Of a stretch of 64,000 bases of DNA, positions 48,394 to 59,028 are shown one piece after another. Below the pieces are notes generated by a model that was not told the origin of the DNA, did no database searches, and saw only the letters and a program-made list of their open reading frames with translations. Made by a program: the position numbers and the translations under genes. The first letter of the stretch is position 1, and every line of letters begins with the position of its first letter. Origin of the DNA: Tetracentron sinense (lineage: Eukaryota; Streptophyta; Magnoliopsida; Trochodendrales; Trochodendraceae); contig CM026564.1 in assembly GCA_015143295.1 (NCBI GenBank), forward strand, positions 9,908,416-9,972,415, in the 5' to 3' direction.

Positions 48394-48742
48394 CACTAGA
48401 CTGATTGTATTACACTCGTCCCGCTAGCTCAAATGGCAAGGTGTACAATCTCATGAAGGTCGTCGTAGGATGAAGAACCAGACTTATACTGATAAATGAT
48501 TGCTGTACCAAAAGAAAATTCCTAATTGTATGAATTTCGGGTTGTGGCTAATCCAAAAAGTTTTTCCAACATTCGTGTTGTGTACATTGATCACGTTGCA
48601 TGGTTAAAGCCTCTTTCTCTCTAATAATGTTGCGGTTAAAGGTCCAGCATCTCCCTCAATCCAATTGCCTCTCGTCACTGCTTTGGTCTAGGAGAGGAGA
48701 GCATCAATGTTAAACATGACATTAACACTTGTCGCCTCTAGC
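48394..48742. other. Left flank of the Tat element, SINE-like
   Basis: CCCGCTAGCTCAAATGGCAAGGTG (48420-48443) has the form of a tRNA-like box A, and could be a SINE head. No gene. Confidence 0.35.
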
Positions 48743-49535
48743 TGTGTGGGAATTTTTCTGGAGGGACACGTGTCAGCAGTTGGTTTACTGGAAGAAGGAT
48801 GAAGGTGGAGGGTTTGCACCCTGACCTGCACTCCGATGCTAAAGTAAGTAGGTGTATAAGATGATGAACAATAAGAGCACATAAATGGTAAGAGTGGGTA
48901 ATGCAAAATTTTGTGATGATCATACACTGAGTCTCTGGGGGTATTTATAGGTTTAGCTCTAAATGCCCATAGATGGTCATGGATGACCATGCCATTAACT
49001 TTACACTCATTACCAAATATGCCAGACAGATCTTGAGTCGTACGTGTCACATGTGAGTCTACTATTTCTAAGGTCGGTTTCGGGTTGAAAACCCGGCTGA
49101 GATGACTAACATTAAATATGCATTAAATGCCAAGACAGTGCTTTTCACCTAACAATAGAGTAGAATGATCGCCTCCTGATTATTTTGTCATGCAAGTCGG
49201 TCTCGTTGTTAATTCAAGCTCGGGTCCATTGTCTATGCAAACATAATAGCATAATCGTCGTCAAAGGGGTCGGACCTATTTATCCTGTAGACAACGAATA
49301 CGTTGTGCATCAGACAACGAGTACGTTGTCGAGAATACAACGGGAACATTGTATGCAAGACAACAGATACGTTGTGAAAGACAACGGGTATGTTGTGATA
49401 TGCACAACGAATACGTTGTGATATGCACAACGGGTCCGTCCTCCGCTGGCCACGTGTCACTCATCCGTAAGCATAACAACGAAAACTAGCTCGTTCTCTA
49501 ACACCTAATCATTTTTACGAATTTTTCCCATTACA
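48743..49535 (-). repeat. 3' LTR of the Tat element
   Basis: Begins (minus) TGTAATGGGAAAAATTC and ends CCCACACA. TATA box CTATAAATACCC is at about 48940-48951 on the minus strand. Upstream of it in transcript sense are seven 16-bp palindromes at 49291-49442. The polypurine tract AAAGGGGCAAAT lies just outside at 49536-49547. Confidence 0.88.
49291..49442. repeat. Array of seven ACAACGNNTACGTTGT palindromes, 3' LTR
   Basis: Unit starts: 49291, 49314, 49337, 49360, 49381, 49404, 49427. Steps are 23, 23, 23, 21, 23, 23 bp. The first half ACAAC is nearly constant; the last unit is half-degenerate. Confidence 0.92.
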
Positions 49536-49950
49536 ATTTGCCCCTTTATAAGTTCAAAGTATTATAAACTCAACGGCTCACAAAGAGGCATACTTGTCAC
49601 CCAAGGTCACTGAAACGTTGCCTACACCACACACAAACATGTATCGTCTTACCAGCTGGCTTACATGTGCAAAAATTGTCATGCCTCATTAATGTATGAC
49701 GGGCTGTCATCATTACTTTTGAGACGCTCGAGACGCTTCATTCTCTCCGACGGTTTCTTAGTTGTGGCGAAAAGACAATCGTGCCCCTGACGTCGCTTAG
49801 CTGTATGACTGAGATGAAGGCTAATTTCGTCCTGCACAAAATTGTTTCTGACACATTTATTAAAATTTGAAGGAAATGACCATTCCGACCTTGCTCTTGC
49901 ATATGTGTACGACATCGATGGAGGTCTTTTGCATCCCGAAATGTTGTGTC

Positions 49951-49966
49951 CTCTATAAATATCCCG
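49951..49966 (+). promoter_or_regulatory. TATA box of the antisense gene in the Tat element
   Basis: CTCTATAAATATCCC on the plus strand, between the 3' LTR and the antisense coding exons, with a TC-rich leader after it. This suggests that the antisense gene has its own promoter and does not depend on the LTR. Confidence 0.6.
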
Positions 49967-50199
49967 GACCAACGCCTTTTTCTTCACCTTGCCTTCGAAG
50001 TACTGTTACTCTGCCGAATTCACTCCTTAGCCAAAGACTTCAAGCTTAGAAGCTTTCCTGCACTTTACTGATTTTGGGGAAACTTCTCCCTTGCTTCTAG
50101 TTTCTATTTTGTCCTTTTGCTCTTCTTTTTTCTGGTTTTTTTGTGTTTCTCGGCTTTTTTTCTCCCATTGTGTTGTTCTGGTACTACTCCTTCTCTTGT

Positions 50200-50821
50200 C
50201 ACCATGTTCGGTCCTTAGAAATCGTTAGGGTAGAGGAAGAAGAAGTTAGGGCCCCTAGCGATGGTGAGGCTAGTTGCTCTGGTAGCGCACCGTATGGTGC
50301 CTACATAGCCGAAACTTCCCATCTCCACCAATGCCAAAAAGACTTTCTAGTCCTTTATAGAACCCGCTTTGATTTTCCCCCTCAAGTCCATCTACATTTC
50401 AAGAGAGAAGACGCTCTCATTGATAAGCGCTCTCTTGCTTGCACCGTTGTCTACCTCACTCAACTTGAGGCTGGACTTTGGTTCCCCTTGCACCCTGTTC
50501 TTGTATCTATTCTTTCCTTTCTTCAACTCGCCCCGGGGAAAATGCATCCCAACTTCCATAAATACATGTCCTTAGTAATAAAATTCGTCAATGACGGATA
50601 CAACATTGAGGCCAGACATCTCTTTCACTTCTGTCACGTTGTCAAATGCCGAGGGAGTGATGTTGAGAACTACTACTCTTGCAATCAAAAACCCAGGGTT
50701 CCTGACTTCATCTCAGGTTTGGCTGATCTTGAAAGGAATTGGAGGGCAACTCCTTTTATTGTCTCTGGGGCATGGAGATCGGAGAATTCTTTTGTTCCCA
50801 ATGTTTTCCAAAAGAAACCAG
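50200..50821 (+). pseudogene. Antisense gene of the Tat element, exon a (gypsy-type transposon domain)
   Basis: Plus-strand frame open from about 50143. After an acidic patch it carries ETSHLHQCQKDFLVLYRTRF, LEAGLWFPLHPVLVSIL, LQLAPGKMHPNFHKYM and LADLERNWRATPFIVSG. I recognise the pattern of the plant putative gypsy-type transposon domain (PF04195-like) encoded antisense in Tat elements. The true start codon is unclear; a 3' splice site TCCTTAG at 50219 could mark an earlier intron. It ends AAACCAG at a GTAAAT donor. The frame joins exon b exactly. Function unknown. Confidence 0.65.
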
Positions 50822-50926
50822 GTAAATACTTCCATTGTCCGTTGTCTTACTCTCATGTTGTCACTGTCGATTGTCATACGTCCGTTCTCTTTTACTTGTT
50901 ATACTGATACTCTTTGCTTTTTGTAG

Positions 50927-51726
50927 ACAAGAAGAGAATATTCTTCAAGTATCTTACTCCAGCTGAAGAACAGACTCTAACAAATATAGGTAAAGAAAGA
51001 GATGGAGAATACATTAAGTGGAAGCCACTCAAGAAATTCATTTGGACGATAGACAGTGTGCCGAATCCGAACTCTATCGCTAATCAAGGACAACAAGATC
51101 CGTCCTCTTCTCATCTTGCCCCTGTCCATACTGCAAACAGAGAAGAAGAAGAAGAAGAAGAAGAAGAAGAAGAAGAAGAAGAAGAAGAAGAAGAAATGGC
51201 AAGCAACCCTCCTCCTCTGGTCAGAAAACCAAGATCAGTGAAGTCAAAATTGGTTCTACCTCCTCCTCCGAAGAAAACTCACACCACAACAGATGTTGCT
51301 GTTGCCACAGAGCCAGCAAAGAGAAAAAGAGTGAATACTCTGGCCGAACAGCAGGCCAAAAAGAAGAAGAAAGAAGAGAAATGCCTTGCGAAAGGCAAGG
51401 CTGTTGAGGCTCTAACTCCAACGACTTTGGTGATCAGGGAGCTAGAGACTAGTTCGACTCCTGTAGTAGTTAGCACTTCCCCTGTCAATGTTGCTGTCCC
51501 AGAAGTTGAAGTGATCATTGCTACCCCTGCTGTTGCCACAACGGATGCTACTCCTGCACAATGGGAGGTTGGCACACCAAAAGAATCCATCCCCTGGACT
51601 CCTGACTTCAGTAGGTTCGGCCAACCGAACCTACATGACTCGGTGATGGCCACTAATTCCGTGGCTTTAGCCACGAATTATGCCATGAGGCTTCCTGCTG
51701 ATATTGTTGCTGCACAATAGATGCAT
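50927..51726 (+). pseudogene. Antisense gene of the Tat element, exon b
   Basis: It begins after TTTTTGTAG, completing an Asp codon with the last base of exon a (DKKRIFFKYLTPAEEQTL). It then carries a Glu run from a (GAA)n repeat (51140-51195), basic Lys-rich patches that look like nuclear localisation signals (KRKRV, KKKKKEEK), and a Pro/Val/Thr-rich segment. An in-frame TAG at 51718-51720 interrupts it two codons before a GTAACC donor. Confidence 0.55.
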
Positions 51727-51846
51727 GTAACCGACATGTACTATGTTGTGAACCGAGCTAATACAACTGTAAAACCTTTCCATTCTGAAGAATTATCTTT
51801 TTCCGTTGTTCCACACGTTGTACTAACTTTGCGTTCTCTCTTACAG

Positions 51847-52554
51847 ATGAATGTCTTGTTTACGGAGATGTACGAACGTGGCAACCAATGCTACAACAAT
51901 CTTAAGGTGACGACAACGTACTAGAAAGAGAGGGCCTCCTCTATCAAAAGGAATTTTGCTGATGAGATAAAAGCACTGCAGCTCAAGCTGCAGCAAGCTC
52001 AATCTGGCAGACAACGGATTGAAGATCAGCTTACTGCAGTTCGATCACAACGGAACCAAGCCGAGGAAAAAGCGCGACTGGCAACAAAAGCAGAAATAGA
52101 GGCAAAGAAAACGGTTGATGCTGCTGTACTTAGGATTAGTGAGCTAGAGGTAATCTCCCAGACTCTATCGGGACAGCTCGAATAAGCTGATGCAGTCTAG
52201 GCAACTCTCACAGAGGAGCTCGAGGAAGCAAAGGCTACAACAAAGACTTTAATAGAAAACCTCCGGACACATTTTCAGATGGAGATGGATAAACTTCTTG
52301 ATGAAGATCGGGCGGAGACAGAAGCGGAGGTACTGAAGATGCTTCGAGAGCAGGGAAGATTGGTGGAAGATATTGATGAGACCACTCGTTCCGAGCTTCA
52401 AAGCTCCTTCATCGCTCAGCCTGATGAAGAACCCGGAGTCGAAGGAGCTGAAAAACCTCTTCCCTTTAAAGGTCCCGCTTCTGCTCCGTTGGAGATGCCT
52501 TCTGATGCTCTTGCTCCTGATGCTTCTGTTGCTGACGTGCCTGCCGTTGTTTAG
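51847..52554 (+). pseudogene. Antisense gene of the Tat element, exon c (coiled coil)
   Basis: Follows a CTCTCTTACAG acceptor in phase with exon b. The protein is a long coiled coil (ALQLKLQQAQSGRQRIEDQ, then EEKARLATKAEIEAKK, ELEEAKATTKTL) with an acidic C-terminus and a TAG at 52552-52554. In-frame stops lie at 51922-51924, 52183-52185 and 52198-52200, each one transition from a Gln codon. A globular N-terminus plus a long coiled coil is the usual layout for these antisense proteins. Confidence 0.55.
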
Positions 52555-53340
52555 ATCGAAGACGTCATTGCTACCAATGACCCTACTTCCTGAAGTCCAT
52601 TGTCTATTTCTTTCTTTTATTCCGTTGTCTTTGGCTTTCGTCTGTTCTCTGTTGCACTTCTTTTTGCATTAACTCTATTTGTACTTTCATCCATTGTGGG
52701 CTTTCATGAATATTAGTCTCTTACTCCATCCCTTATGTTTGCAGACCTTACTTAGTCTTATCTTCAAGGTATATAGATAGTAGCTCGTACATATCACACA
52801 AAATAGAGATAGGTTAATTAATCTCAACTTTGATAAGGCACAGAGCGTTTATAAGTGCTAGAATATAGTGATACCCTGAGAATAACACTTCAGGTGTTTT
52901 TCAGAAACAAACATTTGTAGTGTACAATAATATAACAATAAGAGATAAGTGCAATGGCATTTAGTAATTTCTTTTTGAAAGATGACAAAATGTAAATACT
53001 TATAGATGACAAGATGACCACAATGTAACACAGTGTAGTACATCATGAATGTGGTATGATAAATGACAGTTTATAGGATGAATTTATGGTAACTCGTAGT
53101 GAGATACTTTGCTCAGATGACATTTCAATAGTATAAGCCACTGGTTTGCTCTGATGACAATTCATTTGGTTAAGCCATATGTATCCCATAACGAGTACCT
53201 AGTTCAAAATAAAAAGTCATTTGATTTTGCAAGACATTCAAGATATCTCACACAACACTTGAATCATTCACTAACACAGCTATATAAACACAATAATAGA
53301 TAGATGTCACTAATTCTAATGCACAACTCATAATTTTATT
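52555..53340. other. Tat element, region between the antisense gene and integrase
   Basis: AT-rich and non-coding, presumably the 3' ends of both converging transcripts. No signal stands out. Confidence 0.5.
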
Positions 53341-53347
53341 GAAAAAA

Positions 53348-54731
53348 TTACCTCAAGTTCATGATGTTCCAGGATTTTTGTATTACATTACCTTGCAAAT
53401 CTTTAAGGTAGCATCCACCAGGACTGCCAAGTCGATCTATAATGTAAGGTCCTTTCCAATTAGGCCCTAGCTTTCCACTGTTAAGCTCTCTAGTATTCTG
53501 GAACACCTTGCGCAAGACGAGATCTCCGACCTGAAGAACTTTCTGTTGTACTTTCTTGTTGTAGGCTTTCCTCAGTTGTTGCTGGTATCTTCCCATCTGG
53601 ATGCTGACATTTTCTCACTTCCCTTCTACTAAGTCCAGATGGATAACCATGAGCTTTGCATTCTTATCATTCTCCCCTTCTTTCTTACTAACTCGAGAAT
53701 GTATTATGGGTAGATTGATCTCCGTAGGAATAACAGCTTCTATTCCATAGGCCAAAGAGAACGGAGTTTCATTTGTAGGACTCATTGGCGTTGTCCTATA
53801 TCCCCACAACACGTTGTGCAACTCACTGGTCCACTTTCCCTTAGAATCTTCTAATCTTCTCTTAAATGTATTCAAAATATTCTTGTTTGCTGCCTTAGTT
53901 AGTCTATTCCCTTGAGGATAATAAGGTGATGAGAAGATATGCTTAATCATAAGCTCTTTACAAAACTCAGCAATAATCCTCCCAGTGAACTGCTTCCCGT
54001 TGTCAGTAATGATGGACTGAGGAATGCCGAACTTGCAAATGATGTGTTCCTAGATAAATTTCTTCACCTCCTGCTCTCTGATATGGGCAAGGGGAATGAC
54101 TTCTATCCAACGAGAGAAGTAATCAGTAGTCACTAAGAGAAAAATCAAATTGCCAGGAGCTTTGGGAAAGGGTCTCATTATATCAAGTCCCCATCGAGCA
54201 AATGGCTAGGGTTGAGACAAGGTGTTCAACTCTTGAGCTGGAGCATGAATCAATCGAGCATAACGCTGACATTGGTGGCACTTCTTCACATATTTCTGAG
54301 CATCAGCTTCCATGTAAGGCCAAAAATAACCTTTCCCCAGAGCTCGGTGAGACAATGTCCTTCCTCCAGAATGAATGCCACAAATCTCTTCATGGAGCTC
54401 GGCAAGAATCCTTTCAACATCTACCGGATGTACACACTTGAGGAGCGGACCTCGAAAGGACTTTCTATATAATTCAACATGCAGCACGACATAACGAGGT
54501 GCCTTGTACTGGATACGCATTGACTCCTTTATATTAATAGGGAGGACCTTATCCTTCAAATATGTTGTCAAGCCCGTCATCCAACTCAGAACTAGATTAA
54601 AAAAGAATGCTTCTCGCTGTGGCTGCAACTCAATAGAAGCACTCCTTATATTCCATAAGGATTGCCTTAGGCTCATCAGTCTGCAACATAGAAGCAAGGT
54701 AGGCCAATGCATCAGCATGCCTGTTGTGATC
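53348..54731 (-). pseudogene. Tat element integrase with end of the second RNase H
   Basis: Reading leftward: RHADALAYLASMLQTDEPK (end of the second RNase H), then a zinc-binding HHCC region (EEICGIHSGGRTLSHRAL, CHQCQRYA, 54206-54470), then the catalytic core with WGLDIMRPF and IITDNGKQF. The position of the third catalytic residue reads NRLTKAANKN, with Lys where the family has Glu. The C-terminal part continues as WTSELHNVLWGYRTTP and ends in KLGPNWKGPYIIDRL (53348-53596). Several stops and frame changes are present. Inactive. Confidence 0.85.
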
Positions 54732-54736
54732 TCTCC

Positions 54737-56242
54737 TATAAAGTCTATGTTTTTTGTGTTGGCATATTACGGTGTCAAAAAAAGTGAGTCTAGGTGTCTA
54801 GGTGTGTGTCATGTGTCATTACTTTCAAGCATCCATGCCAAAGTGAAGTTGAAGACCAAAGAAGACCGGTTGATCCACTCAGTTGATCATTTCCTTCATA
54901 GGATGGTAAGTGACCTAGATACCATGTGACCATAGGTGGGATTTGACCTAGAATAATCCTAACATGATGCCTTAGGTGGTAAGTGTCGTAGTCTAATCAT
55001 ACGGACCCTAGGTGATGAGATAAGTAGTGCAAAACAAGTTAACAATGCTGAAATTTTTCAAAAAACCAAGGTTGCTTGCAAGAGGCATATCTCCCAAACC
55101 GTAAATCAAATTTTGCTCTATAATATGTCAAATCGACCGCCTCGAAAAGAGATACAACTTTTGTGAAGAGACCAAGAGCTGAAATTGAAGTTTTAAAATA
55201 GTTTTTAACCTCTGGGTCGACCCTGGGTGTTTAGGGTCGACCCTGAATAAAGAAAATTTAGTATGGGATTTTTTTCCAGCAACTTCAAAATATGGGGGTC
55301 GACCCTGGAGGATCCTTTGGTCGACCCAAGTGTACATTTTGGTCGACCAATGGATCCCCATGGGTCGACCCTGATATGGGAGTTTTGCTAAAATGTTTCC
55401 TTGCTTGCCTCTTTGATTTTTAACCTATTTTAGCAACTTTTAAACATGTTTTTTGATTCTCTTTATATATAGAACCCTTCCACTTCGTGGAGTACAACTT
55501 AGGAAGTATGTTGAGAGTATTTTTTAAGTGTCTCCAGAGGTCATAAAACCTATGGAATATATTTTTCTCAACCCATTTTGTTAGTACATAAAACCTAGAA
55601 TTGGCAAGCCCAAAGCTCCATATTAGCTTGTTTGGACTTGTGCATTTAAGGAGTCCATCTAAGTGATGATTCTTATCAAACCATCAACCCATTATGGATA
55701 GAACACCTTGACCGGAGTGTTTCGGAGCCTTTAGGAAGGAGATCGATTCGAGAAGGATCGTGGTAGAGTGATTTGGTCGGTGGATTCCGAAGCCGTCATC
55801 AACGGAGATCGATCGGAAGATCGTGGACTGTTTTCGAGACACAAAGAGAAGTACGAGCGGCTGCGGTTGATCACGGGACTTGTGAGTACGTGATGAATTT
55901 TTGAGGAGTGGAAGACTAAGAACTGAAGGATTGTGGTGTCGAGTCCGAAGGAGTTAAGTTCGAGTCTTGTAAGTTTTTGTTTACTTTGTCTTAGTGGATT
56001 CTCATGGCTGGACTAGGTCCTGTGGTTTTTCGCGGAAGGGTTTCTACATAAAAATCTTTGTGTTGTGGCTTGATTGTTTTTCTTATTCCGCACTTTAACT
56101 TTATCATCCCTTTAATTAATAAACTCAATTGTTAAAACATCAAAAATGGTAGATAGACTTTTAGGGAAACCTAACCATCCCCTAAAACTTGTAGATTCTC
56201 AACTCAAACCTTGATTTGGGATTCACCAAATTAATTTTTTCA
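54737..56242 (+). mobile_element. Copia solo LTR nested in the Tat element
   Basis: Flanked by TCTCC on both sides (54732-54736 and 56243-56247). Removing it joins ...EIKHVRR to the RHADALAYLAS segment of the second RNase H. It shares long blocks with the copia LTR at 5641-6929. It starts TATAAAGTC where the other starts TGTAAGTC, and ends TTTTTTCA. TATA-like CTTTATATATAG at 55459-55470. No internal sequence, so a solo LTR. Confidence 0.88.
55214..55371. repeat. Six GGTCGACC palindromes in the copia LTR
   Basis: GGGTCGACCC or close forms at 55214, 55234, 55296, 55318, 55339 and 55362, in 158 bp, about 90 bp before the TATA-like box. The related LTR at 5641-6929 lacks this cluster. Confidence 0.9.
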
Positions 56243-56247
56243 TCTCC

Positions 56248-57184
56248 GAACATGCTTGATCTCAACTACAGCAAAGGCTTCACATTGATCACGAAGGAGT
56301 GCAATATAGCGTCTCATCTGATCATCTTTACATTCATATACACCATTCATCTAATTCACCATGAGTTGAGAATCACAGAATACCCTCAACTTAGTGATCC
56401 TCAAGTCATGTGCACTTTGCTGCCCAAGCAGCCCAAGCAGCAATGCTTCATACTCACCTTCATTGTTAGAGGCTGTGAAGCCCAGGCGCGCCATCTTCTA
56501 GATTTTGACATTTTTTGGATTAATGAGCACGACACCAAGTCCTGAACTATTGGAGTTGGAAGATCCATCTACATATAGAACCCAATCAATCCATGCTATC
56601 TGCTCGTCCTGCACACATGCTCCACTCTGCTCAATGTTTTCGTTGTCCACATTGTCTGGGAGCTCGTGAAGGTCAGGATCTACCTCTGCACCATCTTCGT
56701 TTACAGGAAAATCAGAAAGAAAACTTGTCATGGCTTGCCCCTTCTCCGAGATTCTTGCTCTATATTGAATATCAAATTCACTGAGAGCCACAACCCACTT
56801 CAACATCTGCCCCGCCAACTCGGGTCGTCCAAGCACAATTTTCAAGGGATATGTTGTGATGACAACAATAGTATGGGCTTGAAAATAAGGACGAAGCTTT
56901 TTAGCAGAAAAGACAAGGGCAAAACATACCTTCTCAAGTTTGCTGTAATTGGAATCCACCTTAAGAAAAGTTTTGCTGATAAAATAGATAGACTTCTCAA
57001 CGCTATTACAACTTCTGAGCAAGACGGAGCCAATAGCTTGCTTCGAGATAGAGAGATAGAGATACAACACTTCACCAGGTTCAGGTATAGAGAGAATAAG
57101 AGCAGAGCCCAAATAATCTTTCAGAGCGGCAAAGGCTTGAGAATATTTCGTAGTCCATTTGAATATTGAGTCCTTCCTCAGCAA
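56248..57184 (-). pseudogene. Tat element RNase H and second RNase H
   Basis: The first domain (57184 down to about 56690) reads FKWTTKYSQAFAALKDYLG, then LYLYLSISKQAIGSVLL, SKTFLKVDSNYSKLEKVCFA and PLKIVLGRPELAGQMLKWV, the usual RNase H after a plant Ty3 reverse transcriptase. A linker follows, then the second, Tat-type RNase [48 protein letters not shown]. Stops occur after NVKI and after LMVN. The copia LTR then splits it. Confidence 0.82.
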
Positions 57185-57244
57185 CTCGAAGAGAGGCTTA
57201 CAATGATCAGATGACTACGAGATGAAGCGGTTGAGAGCAGCAAT

Positions 57245-58181
57245 TCATCCTGTAAGCTTTTGGATTTCTTTCTTGGTCTTTGGTTCTGGCATCTCCAATA
57301 GAGCACGGATTTGTGCTGGATTAGTCTCAATACCTCGCTGACTAACAAGATAGCCCAAGAACTTGCCCGAAGTGACACCAAATATACACTTCTCAGGATT
57401 CAACTTTAGATTAAAAGTTCGCAGAATAGAGAAAGGTTCAGCCAAATCTGCTACAAGAGTTCCTCGAAGTCGACTCTTCTCTATGATATCATCAATATAC
57501 ACCTCAACTGTTTTGCCAAGCACTGGAATAAACATAAGATTCACAAGGTGTTGATAATTAGCTCTAGCATTCTTCAAAGCAAAAGGCATAACATGATAAC
57601 AAAATAGGCCACGTTCTGTTTTGAAGGTAGTCTTCTCTTGATCAGTCTCAGCAAGAAGAATTTGGTTATACCTGGAATAACCATCCATAAAAGACAGCAT
57701 TTCATGGCTAGCAGTAGTATTGATAAGTCTATCAATTCTAGGCATTGGGAAAAAGTCTTTAGGGCACGCTTTATTGACACTGGTGAAGTCAATACAGACT
57801 CTCACTTTTCCATTCTTTTTTGGCACAACCATTACATTAGCTATCCAATCAGGAGATTGCACTTCTCGAATGAATCCGTAATGGATTAGCTTGTCAATCT
57901 CTTCATTGACGACATCATGGTAGACTGGGGCAAGTTTTCGGCTTCTGCTTGACTGGCTGAACAAGAGGATCCATGTTCAGATGGTGACAGATGATCTCTG
58001 AGCTGATCCCCGTCATGTCTTCGTGAGACCAGGCAAAGACATCAAGGTTCTTCTTCAGAAAACTCAGCAACTCGTCCTCCTCCTCCATTGTCAAGCTCAT
58101 CCTGATCTGCATCGTCCTTGGATCTTCATCTGTTCCCAGATTGACAACTTTCATGGGTTCAACGAACGATCTAGACAACAC
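57245..58181 (-). pseudogene. Tat element reverse transcriptase
   Basis: 58181-57915 carries LLSFLKKNLDVFAWSHEDM and ISSEIICHHLNMDP, the typical lead-in. The frame then shifts and 57964-57245 carries FIREVQSPDWIANVMVVPKK, VRVCIDFTSVNKACPKDFF, MPFALKNARANYQHLVN and the catalytic YIDD box (VEVYIDDIIEKS), ending EPKTKKEIQKLTG. The palm motifs are intact, so the frameshift and downstream stops, not the active site, disable it. Confidence 0.9.
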
Positions 58182-58297
58182 CTCATCCGAGCTCTCCTTC
58201 GCTGCAGCTCCAATATGTAATTACTATTTTGGCACACTGGAAGGAGTAGAGTCACACTTCTGAGACGCCAGCTGCCCATCTTGGGTGGGATACTTTA

Positions 58298-59028
58298 TCA
58301 CCCCAGGATAGCGTTGTATGGAGATGGTGCATTGAGAATGGATAATCGTGTTGCCAAAACTATTGGTCTGGCCATAACAGACAGAACGATATCTCCCAGA
58401 GGTTGCATCGAGCTGCCATCGAACCCAAACAACGAGGTCTGAGCTGCCACTAGAGTAACAGGATCCAGCTTCATCTGGGTGAAGGCATGAAGATAAAGGA
58501 TGTCTGCTCCACTCCCAGAATCAATGAGCACTCGCTTGATGTCAAAGTCACCGATCCATATGGTGAGAACGAGGGCATCATAATGAGGTCTGACCACGGT
58601 TGACATATCGTGATCAGAGAAGGTGAGAGCTTGCTCGATGCCCCTCGTTGTTGATTGCACCCGGCATACCTCTGCCATATGAGATAACTTCCTCAACTTA
58701 GCTCTGAATTCTTGCTCCAAGTCTGCCACCAGCGTCCGAGCACGATGGATAACGTTGATGGTTCCCAATGGCGCTCCTTCTGCTCCTCCTCTAGTGCCAA
58801 CATTATTCAAAGGCTCTTCACTACGGGACGAAGGAATTGGTTCCTGTTCTGCACTGCACCACCACTACTGGAATCCACATACTCCCCCAGGTAGCCCTCC
58901 TGGACTAACCTCTCCAGATACTCCCGCAAGATCCGACAACGGTTGGTGAGATGACCACGACATTTATGATAATGGCAATACTCATTTGCCCGTGGTCCCA
59001 AAGTGACATCACGAATAGCTCGTGAAGG
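58298..59028 (-). pseudogene. Tat element zinc knuckle and aspartic protease
   Basis: 59001-58807 holds YCHYHKCRGHLTNRC, a gag-type zinc knuckle, in frame with gag but after its stop. 58810-58298, in another frame, holds VLIDSGSGADILYLHAF, the D-S-G active site of retroviral-type aspartic proteases, then LFGFDGSSMQPLGDI. A frame change separates the two pieces. Confidence 0.82.

Noticed and set aside
48420..48500. A possible tRNA gene (box A-like AGCTCAAATGGCAAGG)
   Set aside because: No cloverleaf or acceptor-stem pairing and no proper box B; at most a SINE head.
48688..49050. 120-codon minus-strand frame in the Tat LTR, repeated near 60819-61181
   Set aside because: Lies within the two LTRs downstream of their TATA box; LTR leader sequence with no known domain, and the second copy has diverged freely.
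51279..51674. Minus-strand 131-codon frame opposite exon b of the antisense gene
   Set aside because: Shadow of the low-complexity Pro/Val/Ala region on the other strand.
53939..54929. Several plus-strand frames opposite the integrase
   Set aside because: Shadows of the minus-strand integrase and of the nested copia LTR, without domain similarity.
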